A stretch of 64,000 bases of DNA from Novosphingobium sediminis (GTDB taxonomy: Bacteria > Pseudomonadota > Alphaproteobacteria > Sphingomonadales > Sphingomonadaceae), in contig NZ_BJYR01000007.1 of assembly GCF_007991615.1 (NCBI RefSeq), positions 203,933-267,932 of the forward strand, written 5' to 3'. Below are positions 51,587-60,759 of this stretch, piece after piece. The translations under genes were made by a program, and so were the position numbers. Each line of letters starts with the position of its first letter. Positions within the stretch are counted from its first letter, which is position 1. The notes under the pieces are model-generated. The model was given only the letters and a program-made list of their open reading frames with translations, ran no database searches and was not told where the DNA came from.

Positions 51587-52931
51587 ACGCGGAAATGTGT
51601 CCGCTGTCGTCGAGCACGTAGATCACCCCGCCCGCAACGACCGGAGCCAACGTGACCGGAGCGCCGAGCTTCGCGTGGCGCTTTACCGCACCGTCGGTCA
51701 CCGTCGCGGCAAGGAGTTCGCCTTCCGAGTTCGCCATCCACAGGTGGTCGCCCGCGAGCACCGGGCCGGTCCAGAAGATCTTGCCCTTCTTCTTCTTGAC
51801 GCTGCGGTAGGGCTTCATCTGCGCGATCCAGCGTACCTTGCCGGTCGCCTTGGCGATGCAGAGCAGCTTTGCCTCGTCGGTCAGCGTGAAGATCCAGTCC
51901 CCCGCGACGGCAGGAGTCGAGATGCCCGCGAGGTTGAGTTCCCACACGCGCTGGCCGGTGACGAGTTCGTAAGCGGCCATGCGCCCGCCCTGGCCGAGCG
52001 CATAGACACGGCCACGCTCGATGATCGGGTCGGCGTCGATGTCGGTCAGTGTCGAAACCGAGGTCGCGATGCTGGTGCGCGCCAGTGCGTCAGACCAGAG
52101 CTGACGGCCGTTTTCGTAGCGGTAGGCGACGAGTTCGCCCGAGCTGTAGCCCGCGACGATGGTGCCCTGCCCGGCGGCGGCTGCTGCCACGCCGAACACG
52201 CCGGTCTGCGCGACCGAGCCGGATTCGCTCCACAGCTGTGATCCATCGCTGACGTTGAGCGCGATGATCTGGTTGTCCTGCGTCATCACGTAGACCCCGC
52301 CGAACGCAATCGTCGGGCTGCCGCGCAGCGGGCCTGCCGGCTTCACGCGCCACAGCACCTTGCCGCTGGCCGCATCGACCGCAGCGACTTCGCCAAGACC
52401 GGTGGTGATGAACACCTTGCCATCATTGAAGGCCGCGCCGCCGCCGAATACCGATGCCGTAGCCTCGGGCAGACGGAAGGCCGCCTTCCATTCCTCGCGC
52501 CCGGTCGCGGCATCGAATGCGCGGACCATGCCTTCGGTGTCCATCACGTAGAGCCTGCCGCCGCCGATCACGGGCGCGGCGGCGAGCCGCTGCTTGGGGC
52601 TCGATCCGGCGATCCGCGCGAGCCAGATCCGCTTGGGCGATTCCGCAAGCGCGAGGTGGCCATAGGACTTGGATGCCGTGCCGCCTGCCTGTTCCCAATC
52701 GGGATTGGCCTCTGCCACCGGCAGCACCACGTCGAGCACCGACATGCCCTCATCCACCTTGGTGCCCGATTCGATCTTCGAAAGGATCGGAATGCGCACG
52801 CCCACGGTGGGGGTCGACTTGGTCTTGCTCTTGGTGATCCCGCAGCCGCCAAGCGCCAGCGCGACAACAACCATGGCGGAAACGGCAGCGTGCCGGATCA
52901 ATCTGGCTCCGGTCATATCCTCAAATCCCAT
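51579..52931 (-). CDS. bamB: outer membrane assembly lipoprotein BamB
   Basis: 450 residues. The lipobox LALGGCG follows a short leader; the rest is an eight-bladed PQQ-type propeller with repeats such as GGGRLYVMDTEGMVRAFDAATG and AVDAASGKVLWRVKPAG. BamB is a lipoprotein of the BAM complex that inserts beta-barrel proteins into the outer membrane. I use ATG at 52931 (AAAGAG upstream); an ATG at 52916 would also give a complete signal. It follows the YfgM-like gene by 13 bp. The usual downstream gene der is absent. Confidence 0.93.
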   Translation of the reverse strand: MGFEDMTGARLIRHAAVSAMVVVALALGGCGITKSKTKSTPTVGVRIPILSKIESGTKVDEGMSVLDVVLPVAEANPDWEQAGGTASKSYGHLALAESPKRIWLARIAGSSPKQRLAAAPVIGGGRLYVMDTEGMVRAFDAATGREEWKAAFRLPEATASVFGGGAAFNDGKVFITTGLGEVAAVDAASGKVLWRVKPAGPLRGSPTIAFGGVYVMTQDNQIIALNVSDGSQLWSESGSVAQTGVFGVAAAAAGQGTIVAGYSSGELVAYRYENGRQLWSDALARTSIATSVSTLTDIDADPIIERGRVYALGQGGRMAAYELVTGQRVWELNLAGISTPAVAGDWIFTLTDEAKLLCIAKATGKVRWIAQMKPYRSVKKKKGKIFWTGPVLAGDHLWMANSEGELLAATVTDGAVKRHAKLGAPVTLAPVVAGGVIYVLDDSGHISAFK

Positions 52932-52944
52932 CCCGCAAATCTCT

Positions 52945-53700
52945 TTACTGTGCTTCGCTGCCGCTGATGGCGGCGGCCGGGTTGTCCACGGCATCGACGC
53001 CGAGTTGCCCGGCAAGCTGGCGGGTGCGCCGGCGCAGCGTATCGGGAACGGCCTTGTCCTTGGCGATCGCGGCCAGCAATGCGCCCGCCGCTTCGGTCTT
53101 GTTCTGCTTGAGGTAGGCGAGCGCGACGAGTTCGCCTGCGCTGCCGAACCAGGGCTTGCCCGGCACCGCGAGCGGCTTGAGCCGATCGATCACGGTCTGC
53201 GGCGCCAGCTTGTCGAAATTGGTCGCGACCTCGCGGATGGTGGCCAGATCGCGGTAGGGGCCGGGCAGCGCGCCATCGGCGGAAACCGCAGCAAACAGCT
53301 TCGCCGCCTCTTCCGCCTTGCCCGCCTGTTCGGCAATGCCGGCATCGGTGATCTGCACTGCAGCGCGGTAGCCGGGGTTGCCGGTCTTCACGAGCGGGTC
53401 CATCCCCGCCTTCGCGGTCTGGTTGCGGCCTGCCTGAAGCGCATCGAGCGCGGTCACGAAAGTCTCGCTCTGCTGATCGCGCAGGCTGCTTTGGTGATCG
53501 TTGTACCACAGCCAGCCGGCAAGACCGACGAGGCCGCCGATCACCACCGCCAGAACTGGCCGCCCGCGCGTGCGCAGCAGGGTACGCAGTTGATCCTCGC
53601 GCAGAGCATCGTCCACCTCGCGCAGGAAGGTTTCCTGCGCGGCCGCATCCTTGCTGCTAGATGGGGAGGTACCGGACGGGCTATTCGGAGTGAGAGCCAA
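52945..53700 (-). CDS. YfgM-like TPR protein (ancillary SecYEG/BAM-associated)
   Basis: 251 residues. A single N-terminal membrane anchor (VLAVVIGGLVGLAGWLWYN, about 49-67) is followed by TPR-like helices. This is the topology of YfgM, which links the Sec translocon and periplasmic chaperones. Start is TTG at 53700, as no ATG suits the conserved N-terminal acidic segment. The gene precedes bamB in the order seen in many proteobacteria. Confidence 0.82.
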   Translation of the reverse strand: MALTPNSPSGTSPSSSKDAAAQETFLREVDDALREDQLRTLLRTRGRPVLAVVIGGLVGLAGWLWYNDHQSSLRDQQSETFVTALDALQAGRNQTAKAGMDPLVKTGNPGYRAAVQITDAGIAEQAGKAEEAAKLFAAVSADGALPGPYRDLATIREVATNFDKLAPQTVIDRLKPLAVPGKPWFGSAGELVALAYLKQNKTEAAGALLAAIAKDKAVPDTLRRRTRQLAGQLGVDAVDNPAAAISGSEAQ

Positions 53701-53796
53701 GACTGCGCTTTCAGGTCGCTGGTTAACGAATGCGGCTGTTTAGCAGGGGGGCCTGCCAATTCAACCGGTTTGACACAGCGAAACTGTCCAGCAGCT

Positions 53797-54963
53797 TTAT
53801 GGAAACGACGGGAGCCCCAGCGCTGCCGCATAAATCGCCCCATGATGGCGAACCATGACCGCTTCGTCGAACTCTTCACGCGCCCGCAGCTGGTTCGCCG
53901 CACCGATGCGGCGGCGCAGGGCCTCATCGCTCGCAAGTTGCAGCAGGGCTGCTCCCAGCGCCGCCTCATCGCCCGGCGGCGTGATGAACGGGGCATTCTC
54001 CGCCGCGACGATATCCGCCACGTCGCCGACAGCCGGGCTCGCCACCGCAAGGCCCGAAGCCATGGCCTCGACCACCGACAGCGGGAACTGCTCGCTATCG
54101 GAGGAAAGCGCGAAGAGATCGAACAGCGCGGTGGCATCTGCCGGTTTCGCAACGAAGCCGGGGAGGTGGACCCGGTGCCCGATCTCGAGCTTCATCGCCT
54201 CGGCCATGATCGCCTCGCGCTCAGGCCCTTCGCCCACGATCACCAGCTGCCAGTCGTCCGGCAGGCTGCGGAACGCCCGCACCAGCCGGGGCAGCGCCTT
54301 GACCGGGCGCAGGCCGGCGAGCGTGCCGAGCCACTTCTCACCCGGGCGCTTGACCACGCGGGGCAGCGCATCGGGCCGAACGCGCTTTGCCTTGGCGGGT
54401 TCGTAATCCTTCACCGGAATGCCGTTGCCGATGCGGTGGACCCGCCCGGCGGGCTGATGCCACACATCGAGCGCGACGCGCTCCAGTTGACGCGAAGGCA
54501 CGATCAGCGCGCTCGCCCGCGCCAGCGCCACGCGGCGATACCAGTTGCGCGATGTCTTGAGCTTCTTCGCCTCATCCGCGTTGAAGCCGTCCTCGTGGTG
54601 GATCAGCGGGGCAAGGCCGAGCGTGGGGCCGAACATCGCATGGGCCATCGCCGCATCCATCGCGCCCCAATTATAGGTGAGGATGAGATCGAAGCCCTGC
54701 ATCGCGCGGGCCAGTGTCTGCAGGCGGCGCACCCCGAAGCGGCCTTGCAGCGAAGGGAAACCGAACGGGAAATGGACCGAAAGCCCCGCATCGATCTGCG
54801 CCCGTGCGCCAAGGGCACCGGGCTGCGCGGATACGATGCTGTGGTCTACCGCCTTGCCGAAACGATTGATGAGGGAGGTGGAGCGCCGCTCCTTGCCGCC
54901 CGCATCGAACGTCGAATGAAGATGCAGCAGGTGGAGCCGCTTGCCGGACGCAGACTTGCTCAT
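53797..54963 (-). CDS. glycosyltransferase, GT-B fold (family 4-like)
   Basis: 388 residues. N-terminal Rossmann domain begins HLLHLHSTFDAGGKERR, and the C-terminal domain has LAGLRPVKALPRLVRAFRSL, LVIVGEGPEREAI and SSDSEQFPLSVVEAMASGLAV, which is the donor-binding EX7E region of retaining GT4 enzymes. The sugar and acceptor are unknown; a polysaccharide or lipid glycan role is usual. ATG at 54963. It lies 10 bp after the alpha/beta hydrolase gene. Confidence 0.88.
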   Translation of the reverse strand: MSKSASGKRLHLLHLHSTFDAGGKERRSTSLINRFGKAVDHSIVSAQPGALGARAQIDAGLSVHFPFGFPSLQGRFGVRRLQTLARAMQGFDLILTYNWGAMDAAMAHAMFGPTLGLAPLIHHEDGFNADEAKKLKTSRNWYRRVALARASALIVPSRQLERVALDVWHQPAGRVHRIGNGIPVKDYEPAKAKRVRPDALPRVVKRPGEKWLGTLAGLRPVKALPRLVRAFRSLPDDWQLVIVGEGPEREAIMAEAMKLEIGHRVHLPGFVAKPADATALFDLFALSSDSEQFPLSVVEAMASGLAVASPAVGDVADIVAAENAPFITPPGDEAALGAALLQLASDEALRRRIGAANQLRAREEFDEAVMVRHHGAIYAAALGLPSFP

Positions 54964-54973
54964 GTCGGCACGA

Positions 54974-55873
54974 TCACTCCGCCCGCCCAAGCAGCCGGGT
55001 CACGGCGGCGACAGCTTCGGCCTCGTCGAGCGTCGGCGCGTGGCCCACTCCGGGCACGGTGACGAGTTCTGCGCCAGCGGCGCGCATTTTCATCCGGCCT
55101 GCCACTTCGGTGGAAAGCATGTCCGAATGCTCCCCGCGCAGCAGCAGCAGCGGCCGGCGCGCCACCGCTTCATACATCCCCCACATCACCGCCGGAGCGA
55201 GCGCTGGCCCCTGCTCCGCTTCGAACGGCTCGGCAATGTTCATGTCATAATCGAACACGATGCGCCCGCCGGTCCCGATCACCATGGTGCGCTTGGCCAT
55301 GCGCAGCCAGTCCGGCAGTTCCCAGCCGGGATAGGTATCGCGGTTGGTTTCCTGCAGCGCACGCGCGGCATGGACCCAGGTTTCGTAGCTGCGCCCCTGC
55401 CCGACATATTCGCGAATTCGCGCCAGTCCGACAGGCTCGATTTCCGGGCCGACGTCGTTGATGACCGCCGCCGCGATGCGATCCGGATTCACCGCGGCAA
55501 GCATCATCGTCATCAGCCCGCCCAGCGACGTTCCGATCGAGACAAACCGATCGATGCCTTCCGCCGCCAGCAGCGCCTCGACATCGGCGACATAGTGCGC
55601 CGGGGTGTAGGTCATCGGATCGCGCGCATAATCGCTATCACCGCGCCCGCGCATATCCGGGCAGATTACGCGCCATTCGCCCGCCAGCCGTTCAGCCAGC
55701 GCCTCGAAATCACGGGCATTGCGGGTGAGGCCCGGCAGGCACAGCACCGGCGGCTTGCCGCTGCTCCCCGCCCCCGCTGCCGGATAGTCGCGGAAATGCA
55801 GCTTGAGCCCGTCACTGCTTGTCCAGCTGCGGTCTTCCCAGCGCTTTTCGCCGCCTTTCAGCGCCTCTGCCAT
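54974..55873 (-). CDS. alpha/beta hydrolase
   Basis: About 299 residues. Nucleophile elbow GTSLGG (Ser about 123); VLCLPGLTRNARDFEAL supplies the oxyanion region; HAPTLDEAEA near the end has the catalytic His; the acid is likely in LLLLRGEHSDML. The sequence resembles haloperoxidase/esterase-like hydrolases that act on small esters or lactones. ATG at 55873. It is divergent from selO with 79 bp between starts. Confidence 0.88.
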   Translation of the reverse strand: MAEALKGGEKRWEDRSWTSSDGLKLHFRDYPAAGAGSSGKPPVLCLPGLTRNARDFEALAERLAGEWRVICPDMRGRGDSDYARDPMTYTPAHYVADVEALLAAEGIDRFVSIGTSLGGLMTMMLAAVNPDRIAAAVINDVGPEIEPVGLARIREYVGQGRSYETWVHAARALQETNRDTYPGWELPDWLRMAKRTMVIGTGGRIVFDYDMNIAEPFEAEQGPALAPAVMWGMYEAVARRPLLLLRGEHSDMLSTEVAGRMKMRAAGAELVTVPGVGHAPTLDEAEAVAAVTRLLGRAE

Positions 55874-55952
55874 CGTCTTTACCGCCCGAGCCCCGCGCAT
55901 AAACAAAAGGGGCGCGCTTGCACGCCGCCCGCTTCGCCCCCACTATCGCGCG

Positions 55953-57341
55953 ATGCAGCCTGCCCCGCAAGACGCGATCTACCGTCCCGCCCCGCGTATC
56001 CTCGATCTGGCGAACTGGATCGGCGATCCGGTCTCCCCGGCCGATTTCCCCGAAACGAAGCTGCGCTTCCGCAACCAGCGCGCCGCTGCCGAAGTGGGCC
56101 TCGCCGGGCTGAGCGATGCGGAGTGGGTCAGCCACATGGGCCGCTTCACGCCGCTGGCGGGCAATCTCCCGCAGCCGCTGGCGCTGCGCTATCATGGCCA
56201 CCAGTTTCAGGTGTACAACCCGGACCTCGGCGACGGGCGCGGATTCCTCTACGCGCAGATGCTTGATGGCAATGGCCGCCTGATGGACCTTGGCACCAAG
56301 GGTTCCGGGCAGACCCCGTGGAGCCGGCAGGGCGACGGACGCCTCACCCTGAAAGGCGCGATGCGCGAGATTCTGGCGACCGAAATGCTCGGCGCGCTGG
56401 GGGTCAATACCAGCCGCACGTTCTCGGTAATCGAGACGGGCGAGGCGCTGTGGCGCGGCGACGAGCCCTCCCCCACCCGCTCTGCGGTGATGGTGCGGCT
56501 GAGCCACGGCCATATCCGCATGGGCACCTTCCAGCGGCTCGCCACGCTGGGTGAGGCGGACCACATGGCGCAGCTTGTCGGCTATTGCCTCGGCAATTTC
56601 CCGGGGCCAGTCGGACCTGAGGACGCCAGCCCCGCCGCGCGGCTGCTCCATCAGGTCGTCGAACGCATGGCCGACATGGCGGCGAGCTACATCGTGGCGG
56701 GCTTCGTCCACGGCGTGCTCAACACCGACAACATGAACGTGACCGGCGAGAGCTTCGATTATGGCCCGTGGCGCTGGCTGCCGCGCTGGGATCCCGCCTT
56801 CACCGCCGCCTATTTCGACAGCAGCGGGCTCTATGCCTTCGGCCGGCAGGTGCAGGCGATCCACTGGAACTGCGGCCAGCTTGCCGTGGCGCTGCGCACG
56901 CTGGAGGAAGCGCCGCCGCTGATCGCCGCGCTCAACACCTTCGAGGACCACTACCGCGCCGCGATGGCCCGTCGCTGGTGCTGGCGGCTGGGCGTGCAGC
57001 CGCGCGGGATCGAGGCGGACACCGCTCTCATTGGCCTGTGCGAGGCAGCGATGGCAGACAGCGGCGAAGGGCCGGACGCCTTCTTCTTCCGCCACCGCGG
57101 CGGCCGGGGCAAGGCACCCGGCGCGCTCGGCGAGGCGCTGGCGGCCCATGAACCGGTGGCAGACACGCACGCGTACTGGGCCGATCCCGCACCGCAATCG
57201 CTGCTGATCGACGAGGTAGAGGCGATCTGGGCGCAGATTGCCGAGAACGACGACTGGTCACTGATGGAAGCCAAGGTCGAGGCGCTGCGCCGCATGGGCG
57301 AAGCGCATGGCGCACCTCCGCGCCCGGCCGGACACACCTGA
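55953..57341 (+). CDS. selO: SelO/YdiU family protein adenylyltransferase
   Basis: 462 residues, close to the usual family length. Characteristic blocks are YHGHQFQVYNPDLGDGRG, DLGTKGSGQTPWSRQGDGR, and GFVHGVLNTDNMNVTGES, in which the catalytic Asp and metal-binding Asn lie in the LNTDNMN segment. SelO pseudokinases transfer AMP from ATP to protein Ser, Thr or Tyr and support resistance to oxidative stress. Many SelOs end in a selenocysteine; here the C-terminus runs out without an obvious Cys in the final residues. ATG at 55953. Confidence 0.93.
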   Translation: MQPAPQDAIYRPAPRILDLANWIGDPVSPADFPETKLRFRNQRAAAEVGLAGLSDAEWVSHMGRFTPLAGNLPQPLALRYHGHQFQVYNPDLGDGRGFLYAQMLDGNGRLMDLGTKGSGQTPWSRQGDGRLTLKGAMREILATEMLGALGVNTSRTFSVIETGEALWRGDEPSPTRSAVMVRLSHGHIRMGTFQRLATLGEADHMAQLVGYCLGNFPGPVGPEDASPAARLLHQVVERMADMAASYIVAGFVHGVLNTDNMNVTGESFDYGPWRWLPRWDPAFTAAYFDSSGLYAFGRQVQAIHWNCGQLAVALRTLEEAPPLIAALNTFEDHYRAAMARRWCWRLGVQPRGIEADTALIGLCEAAMADSGEGPDAFFFRHRGGRGKAPGALGEALAAHEPVADTHAYWADPAPQSLLIDEVEAIWAQIAENDDWSLMEAKVEALRRMGEAHGAPPRPAGHT

Positions 57342-57461
57342 GCGCCACGCATTTCACGCGGCGGGGTTTCTTGTTTGGTTACCACTCGCGTGCCATAGGC
57401 CGCACACGCAAGCGGCCCCGAGCCGTTATCGAGGCAAGGCAGAGGAAGGCCCCGCGCACCC

Positions 57462-58877
57462 GTGTCCACCGGCGAAATCGTCTCTTTCGAACCCGCAACG
57501 GGATCGGAACTGTGGCGCGGCCGGATTGGCGACGCCGAGGACGTGGTCGCCCGCGCGCGCCGCGCCTGGCCGCTCTGGGCAGCCCAGCCGCTTTCCACCC
57601 GCATCGAACTCCTGCGCCGTTTCGCCAATGAAGTGCGCAAGGAATCGGACAAGCTCGCGGACCTGATCGCCCGCGAAACCGGCAAACCGTTGTGGGAAGC
57701 GCGCAGCGAAGTCGATAGCGTGGTCGACAAGGTTGAGGTTTCGGTGCGCGCCTATGCCGAGCGCACCGCGCAGCGCAAGCTCGACAGCGCGCTCAACGGC
57801 ACTTCCGCCGTGCGCCACAAGCCGCACGGCGTGCTGGCAGTCATCAGTCCTTACAACATGCCCGCGCTGCTGCCTTCCGCGCAGATCATCCCCGCGCTGA
57901 TTGCCGGCAATGTCGTGGTGTTCAAGCCTTCTGAAAAGGCGCCCGCGACCGGCGATCTCCTGATCCGCTGCTTCCACCGCGCGGGCATTTCGGCGGCGGT
58001 GGTGCAAGTGCTGCAGGGCGGGCCGGAACAGGGCCAGACGCTTGCCATGCACGACGGAGTGGACGGCGTGCTGTTCACCGGATCGGCCCATGCGGGCGTC
58101 TCGATCAACCGCAAACTCGCCTCCAATCCGGGCAAGCTCGTGGCGCTGGAACTGGGCGGCAACAATCCGATCGTGGTGTGGGATACGCCCAAGATCATCG
58201 ATGCCGCCACGATCGTCGTGCAATCGGCTTTCACCAGCGCCGGGCAGCGCTGCTCATCGGCGCGGCGGCTCATCATCAAATCGACGATGTACGATGCGCT
58301 GATAACCGAAGTGCGCCGCCTTACCGAACGCCTCATCGTCGCCGCGCCGTTCGATACGCCAACGCCGTTCATGGGCCCGGTGATCGACAACGCCGCAGCC
58401 GATGGCCTGACCGAAAGTTTCGTCTACCTGCTTTCAAACGGCGGCCGGGCGATCAAGCACATGGCCCGTATCCGCGAAGACCTGCCCTTCGTCAGCCCGG
58501 CGATCATCGATGTGACCAAGATCGAAGAGCGGCCCGATGTCGAACTGTTCGGCCCGCTGCTGCAGGTCGTCGCGGTCGACGATTTCGACGAGGCCATCGC
58601 CGAGGCCAACAACACGCGCTTCGGCCTTGTCGCTTCGCTGCTGGGCGGCACGCCGCAAGACTACAACCGCTTCTGGGCCAATGTCCGCGCCGGGGTGGTC
58701 AACTGGAACCGCCCGACCATCGGCGAAGCGGCCGGCGCGCCGTTCGGCGGCACCGGCCTTTCCGGCAACAGTCGCCCGGGCGGCTACTACATGGCCGATT
58801 CGTGCGCCTATCCGGTCGCTTCGGCGGAAATGGAACAGCCGCGCGCGACGATTGGCGTGGGGCTGCGGGATACCTGA
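57462..58877 (+). CDS. astD: N-succinylglutamate 5-semialdehyde dehydrogenase AstD
   Basis: 471 residues of the aldehyde dehydrogenase superfamily. Typical blocks are SPYNMPALLPSAQIIPAL, ELGGNNP, and AGQRCSSARRL, which contains the catalytic Cys. The closing RPGGYYMADSCAYPVAS is characteristic of AstD in arginine degradation (AST pathway). Start is GTG at 57462. No other ast gene is in this window, so the pathway is scattered or the enzyme serves another aldehyde. Confidence 0.9.
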   Translation: MSTGEIVSFEPATGSELWRGRIGDAEDVVARARRAWPLWAAQPLSTRIELLRRFANEVRKESDKLADLIARETGKPLWEARSEVDSVVDKVEVSVRAYAERTAQRKLDSALNGTSAVRHKPHGVLAVISPYNMPALLPSAQIIPALIAGNVVVFKPSEKAPATGDLLIRCFHRAGISAAVVQVLQGGPEQGQTLAMHDGVDGVLFTGSAHAGVSINRKLASNPGKLVALELGGNNPIVVWDTPKIIDAATIVVQSAFTSAGQRCSSARRLIIKSTMYDALITEVRRLTERLIVAAPFDTPTPFMGPVIDNAAADGLTESFVYLLSNGGRAIKHMARIREDLPFVSPAIIDVTKIEERPDVELFGPLLQVVAVDDFDEAIAEANNTRFGLVASLLGGTPQDYNRFWANVRAGVVNWNRPTIGEAAGAPFGGTGLSGNSRPGGYYMADSCAYPVASAEMEQPRATIGVGLRDT

Positions 58878-58953
58878 GCGCTGCGGGCTGCACGGGCGCT
58901 TGCGGTGATGGGGTGAATGGCTGGGGTCGGGTGGGAAGAGGACGTATCGCGAA

Positions 58954-59436
58954 CTACTGATTGCCTGCCCGCTGATCATCACCCGGCCATTTGCGTTGCA
59001 GACGAGCCACAGAGCTTAAGTATGCGAACGCGCCGAATGATAGAACGGCGCCACCACTGCTAGGTTCGCCGGTCAATCCAAAACCGCTGATGAAAGTGAC
59101 GGCAAAGGCACAAAATGCCATTGCCGAGAGTCGCCAGTTCATACCGCTCGTGGAGCTCGCGTAAACAAATGCGTCACGCGTTCGCTTGAACCCAAGCTCT
59201 TGAGAAGACTTCATTTCCTTTGTCAGCATTGCATAGCTGTTGACCAGAACAGCTATTCCAAAGAGAGTCAGGCCTACTACCGTCATTGGGATTCCAAGCG
59301 GCAGTTGCGCAAAAGAGGATACGAGAGAGATCGACACGGAAGCGAATCCTATAGGCAGCGCCGATCGCTCCAATCTTGACGCAAATGTCAGCCGCGTTGA
59401 ATGATCTGTCGATCCCATTTCGATATTGTTTCGCAT
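58954..59436 (-). CDS. hypothetical polytopic membrane protein, AT-richer than surroundings
   Basis: 160 residues with about four hydrophobic segments (near 28-46, 46-70, 103-123 and 128-145). I do not recognise the family. AAGAG stands 4 bases before the ATG at 59436, giving MRNNIEMGS; an ATG at 59418 is alternative. Codons and base composition are visibly poorer in G and C than neighbouring genes (for example runs such as aaagagagtcagg), which suggests recent transfer. It lies between astD and a small lipoprotein. Confidence 0.65.
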   Translation of the reverse strand: MRNNIEMGSTDHSTRLTFASRLERSALPIGFASVSISLVSSFAQLPLGIPMTVVGLTLFGIAVLVNSYAMLTKEMKSSQELGFKRTRDAFVYASSTSGMNWRLSAMAFCAFAVTFISGFGLTGEPSSGGAVLSFGAFAYLSSVARLQRKWPGDDQRAGNQ

Positions 59437-59489
59437 TCGCTCTTACTGTCCGCAAGTGGGCGAAATCGGCCCATCGATTCCGCTGCGCC

Positions 59490-59729
59490 CTAGCTCTTAG
59501 GATCGGGCAGCGGCAGCGAGGGGTCAGCTGGGCCCGCCGGGACAATCGCCAGATTGCGGCTGTTGGCCTGCGAAAGATCGGGATCGACCATCAGCTGGCC
59601 CTCGATGGCCGCCTGCATCACCGGATCGTGCGCTGGGCCTTCCTCGCCGCCGCGGGTGCGCGGCGCGTCGGCCGAACAGGCGGCCAGCGCGGCGAGGAGG
59701 AACAGGGGCAAGGCGCGGGCAAAGGGCAT
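59490..59729 (-). CDS. small lipoprotein, hypothetical
   Basis: 79 residues. MPFARALPLFLLAALAAC is a lipoprotein signal ending at Cys18. The mature tail is Pro/Asp-rich with MQAAIEGQLMVDPDLSQANS and no fold I can name. AAAGGA lies 7 bases before the ATG at 59729, so translation looks real. It is divergent from rarD. Confidence 0.65.
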   Translation of the reverse strand: MPFARALPLFLLAALAACSADAPRTRGGEEGPAHDPVMQAAIEGQLMVDPDLSQANSRNLAIVPAGPADPSLPLPDPKS

Positions 59730-59826
59730 CCGTGTATCCTTTGCACCCGGCATGGTTAAATCCGCGTCACCAGTGTTACTATGGGCCATGCCATTTTGAT
59801 GCTTGGTCCTGCGCGCCCATCCTGCC

Positions 59827-60759
59827 ATGGGCCGCGCCATGTCCGCTGCAACCTCCCGCCAGAACGGTGCCATGGCCGCCATCGCGACCTATGCCTTCTG
59901 GGGCGTCATGCCGATCTACTTCAAGCTGCTGGGCGACGTCCCCGCGCCTGAGCTGCTGGCCTGGCGGATCGTGTGCAGCATGCCGATCTGCCTCGTGATC
60001 ATCGCGCTGCAGCGGCAGGGGCCGTCGCTGCTGGCCTCACTCCGCAACCGGACTGTGGTACTGCGGCTGGCCACCAGCGCGGCGCTGACGGCAACCAATT
60101 CGCTGATCTTCTTCATCGCTGTCGTGACCGGCCATGTGCTGGCGACCAGCCTCGGCTACTACATCATGCCGCTGATCAACGTGCTGATCGGCACGGTGTT
60201 CCTGCACGAAAAGCTGAGCCGCGTGCAGTGGGCCGCGGTGGTGATCGCCGCCATTGGCATTGCCCTCCTAGCGTTCGGCGAGCTCGACATGCTGTTCGTC
60301 TCGCTGGCTTTGGGTGTGAGCTATGCGCTCTACGGATTCGTCCGCAAGGTCGTGCCGGCGGGCGCGCTCGAGGCGGTGACGATCGAGACGGGCGCGAGCC
60401 TCTTTCCCGCGCTGGCCGTGGTCGGCTGGTATGCGTGGACCGGCAGCGGCGTAGGCGGCGGATCGAGCATGCTGGCGAGCGGGCAGATGGCCGGGCTGCT
60501 GATGATCGGCGGCCTGTTCACAGCGATCCCGCTGCTGCTGTTCGGCTATGCCGCGCGCCGCCTGACGCTGTCAGCGATGGGGTTTGCCCAGTTCATCACG
60601 CCCAGCATCGGCTTCCTGCTCGGCCACTTCGTCTACGGCGAGCCACTGGATCAAGATCGGACGGTCTGCTTCCTGCTGATCTGGACTGCGGTTGCCCTGT
60701 TCAGCTGGGACATGTTCCGTCAGTCCAGACTGAATGCACACACGAAAGTCGCAAGCTAG
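59827..60759 (+). CDS. rarD: RarD family EamA-type transporter
   Basis: About 310 residues with ten membrane helices in two EamA repeats, beginning [19 protein letters not shown], the signature of Rar[21 protein letters not shown] and [19 protein letters not shown] are the paired end-of-repeat segments. RarD-type proteins are linked with drug or metabolite export (chloramphenicol sensitivity). ATG at 59827; one at 59839 is possible. The stop codon overlaps the convergent pyrC stop. Confidence 0.9.
   Translation: MGRAMSAATSRQNGAMAAIATYAFWGVMPIYFKLLGDVPAPELLAWRIVCSMPICLVIIALQRQGPSLLASLRNRTVVLRLATSAALTATNSLIFFIAVVTGHVLATSLGYYIMPLINVLIGTVFLHEKLSRVQWAAVVIAAIGIALLAFGELDMLFVSLALGVSYALYGFVRKVVPAGALEAVTIETGASLFPALAVVGWYAWTGSGVGGGSSMLASGQMAGLLMIGGLFTAIPLLLFGYAARRLTLSAMGFAQFITPSIGFLLGHFVYGEPLDQDRTVCFLLIWTAVALFSWDMFRQSRLNAHTKVAS

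Noticed and set aside
53015..54940. Long plus-strand open frame opposite the YfgM-like and glycosyltransferase genes
   Set aside because: It is antisense to two real genes and its translation has no domain or transport signal.
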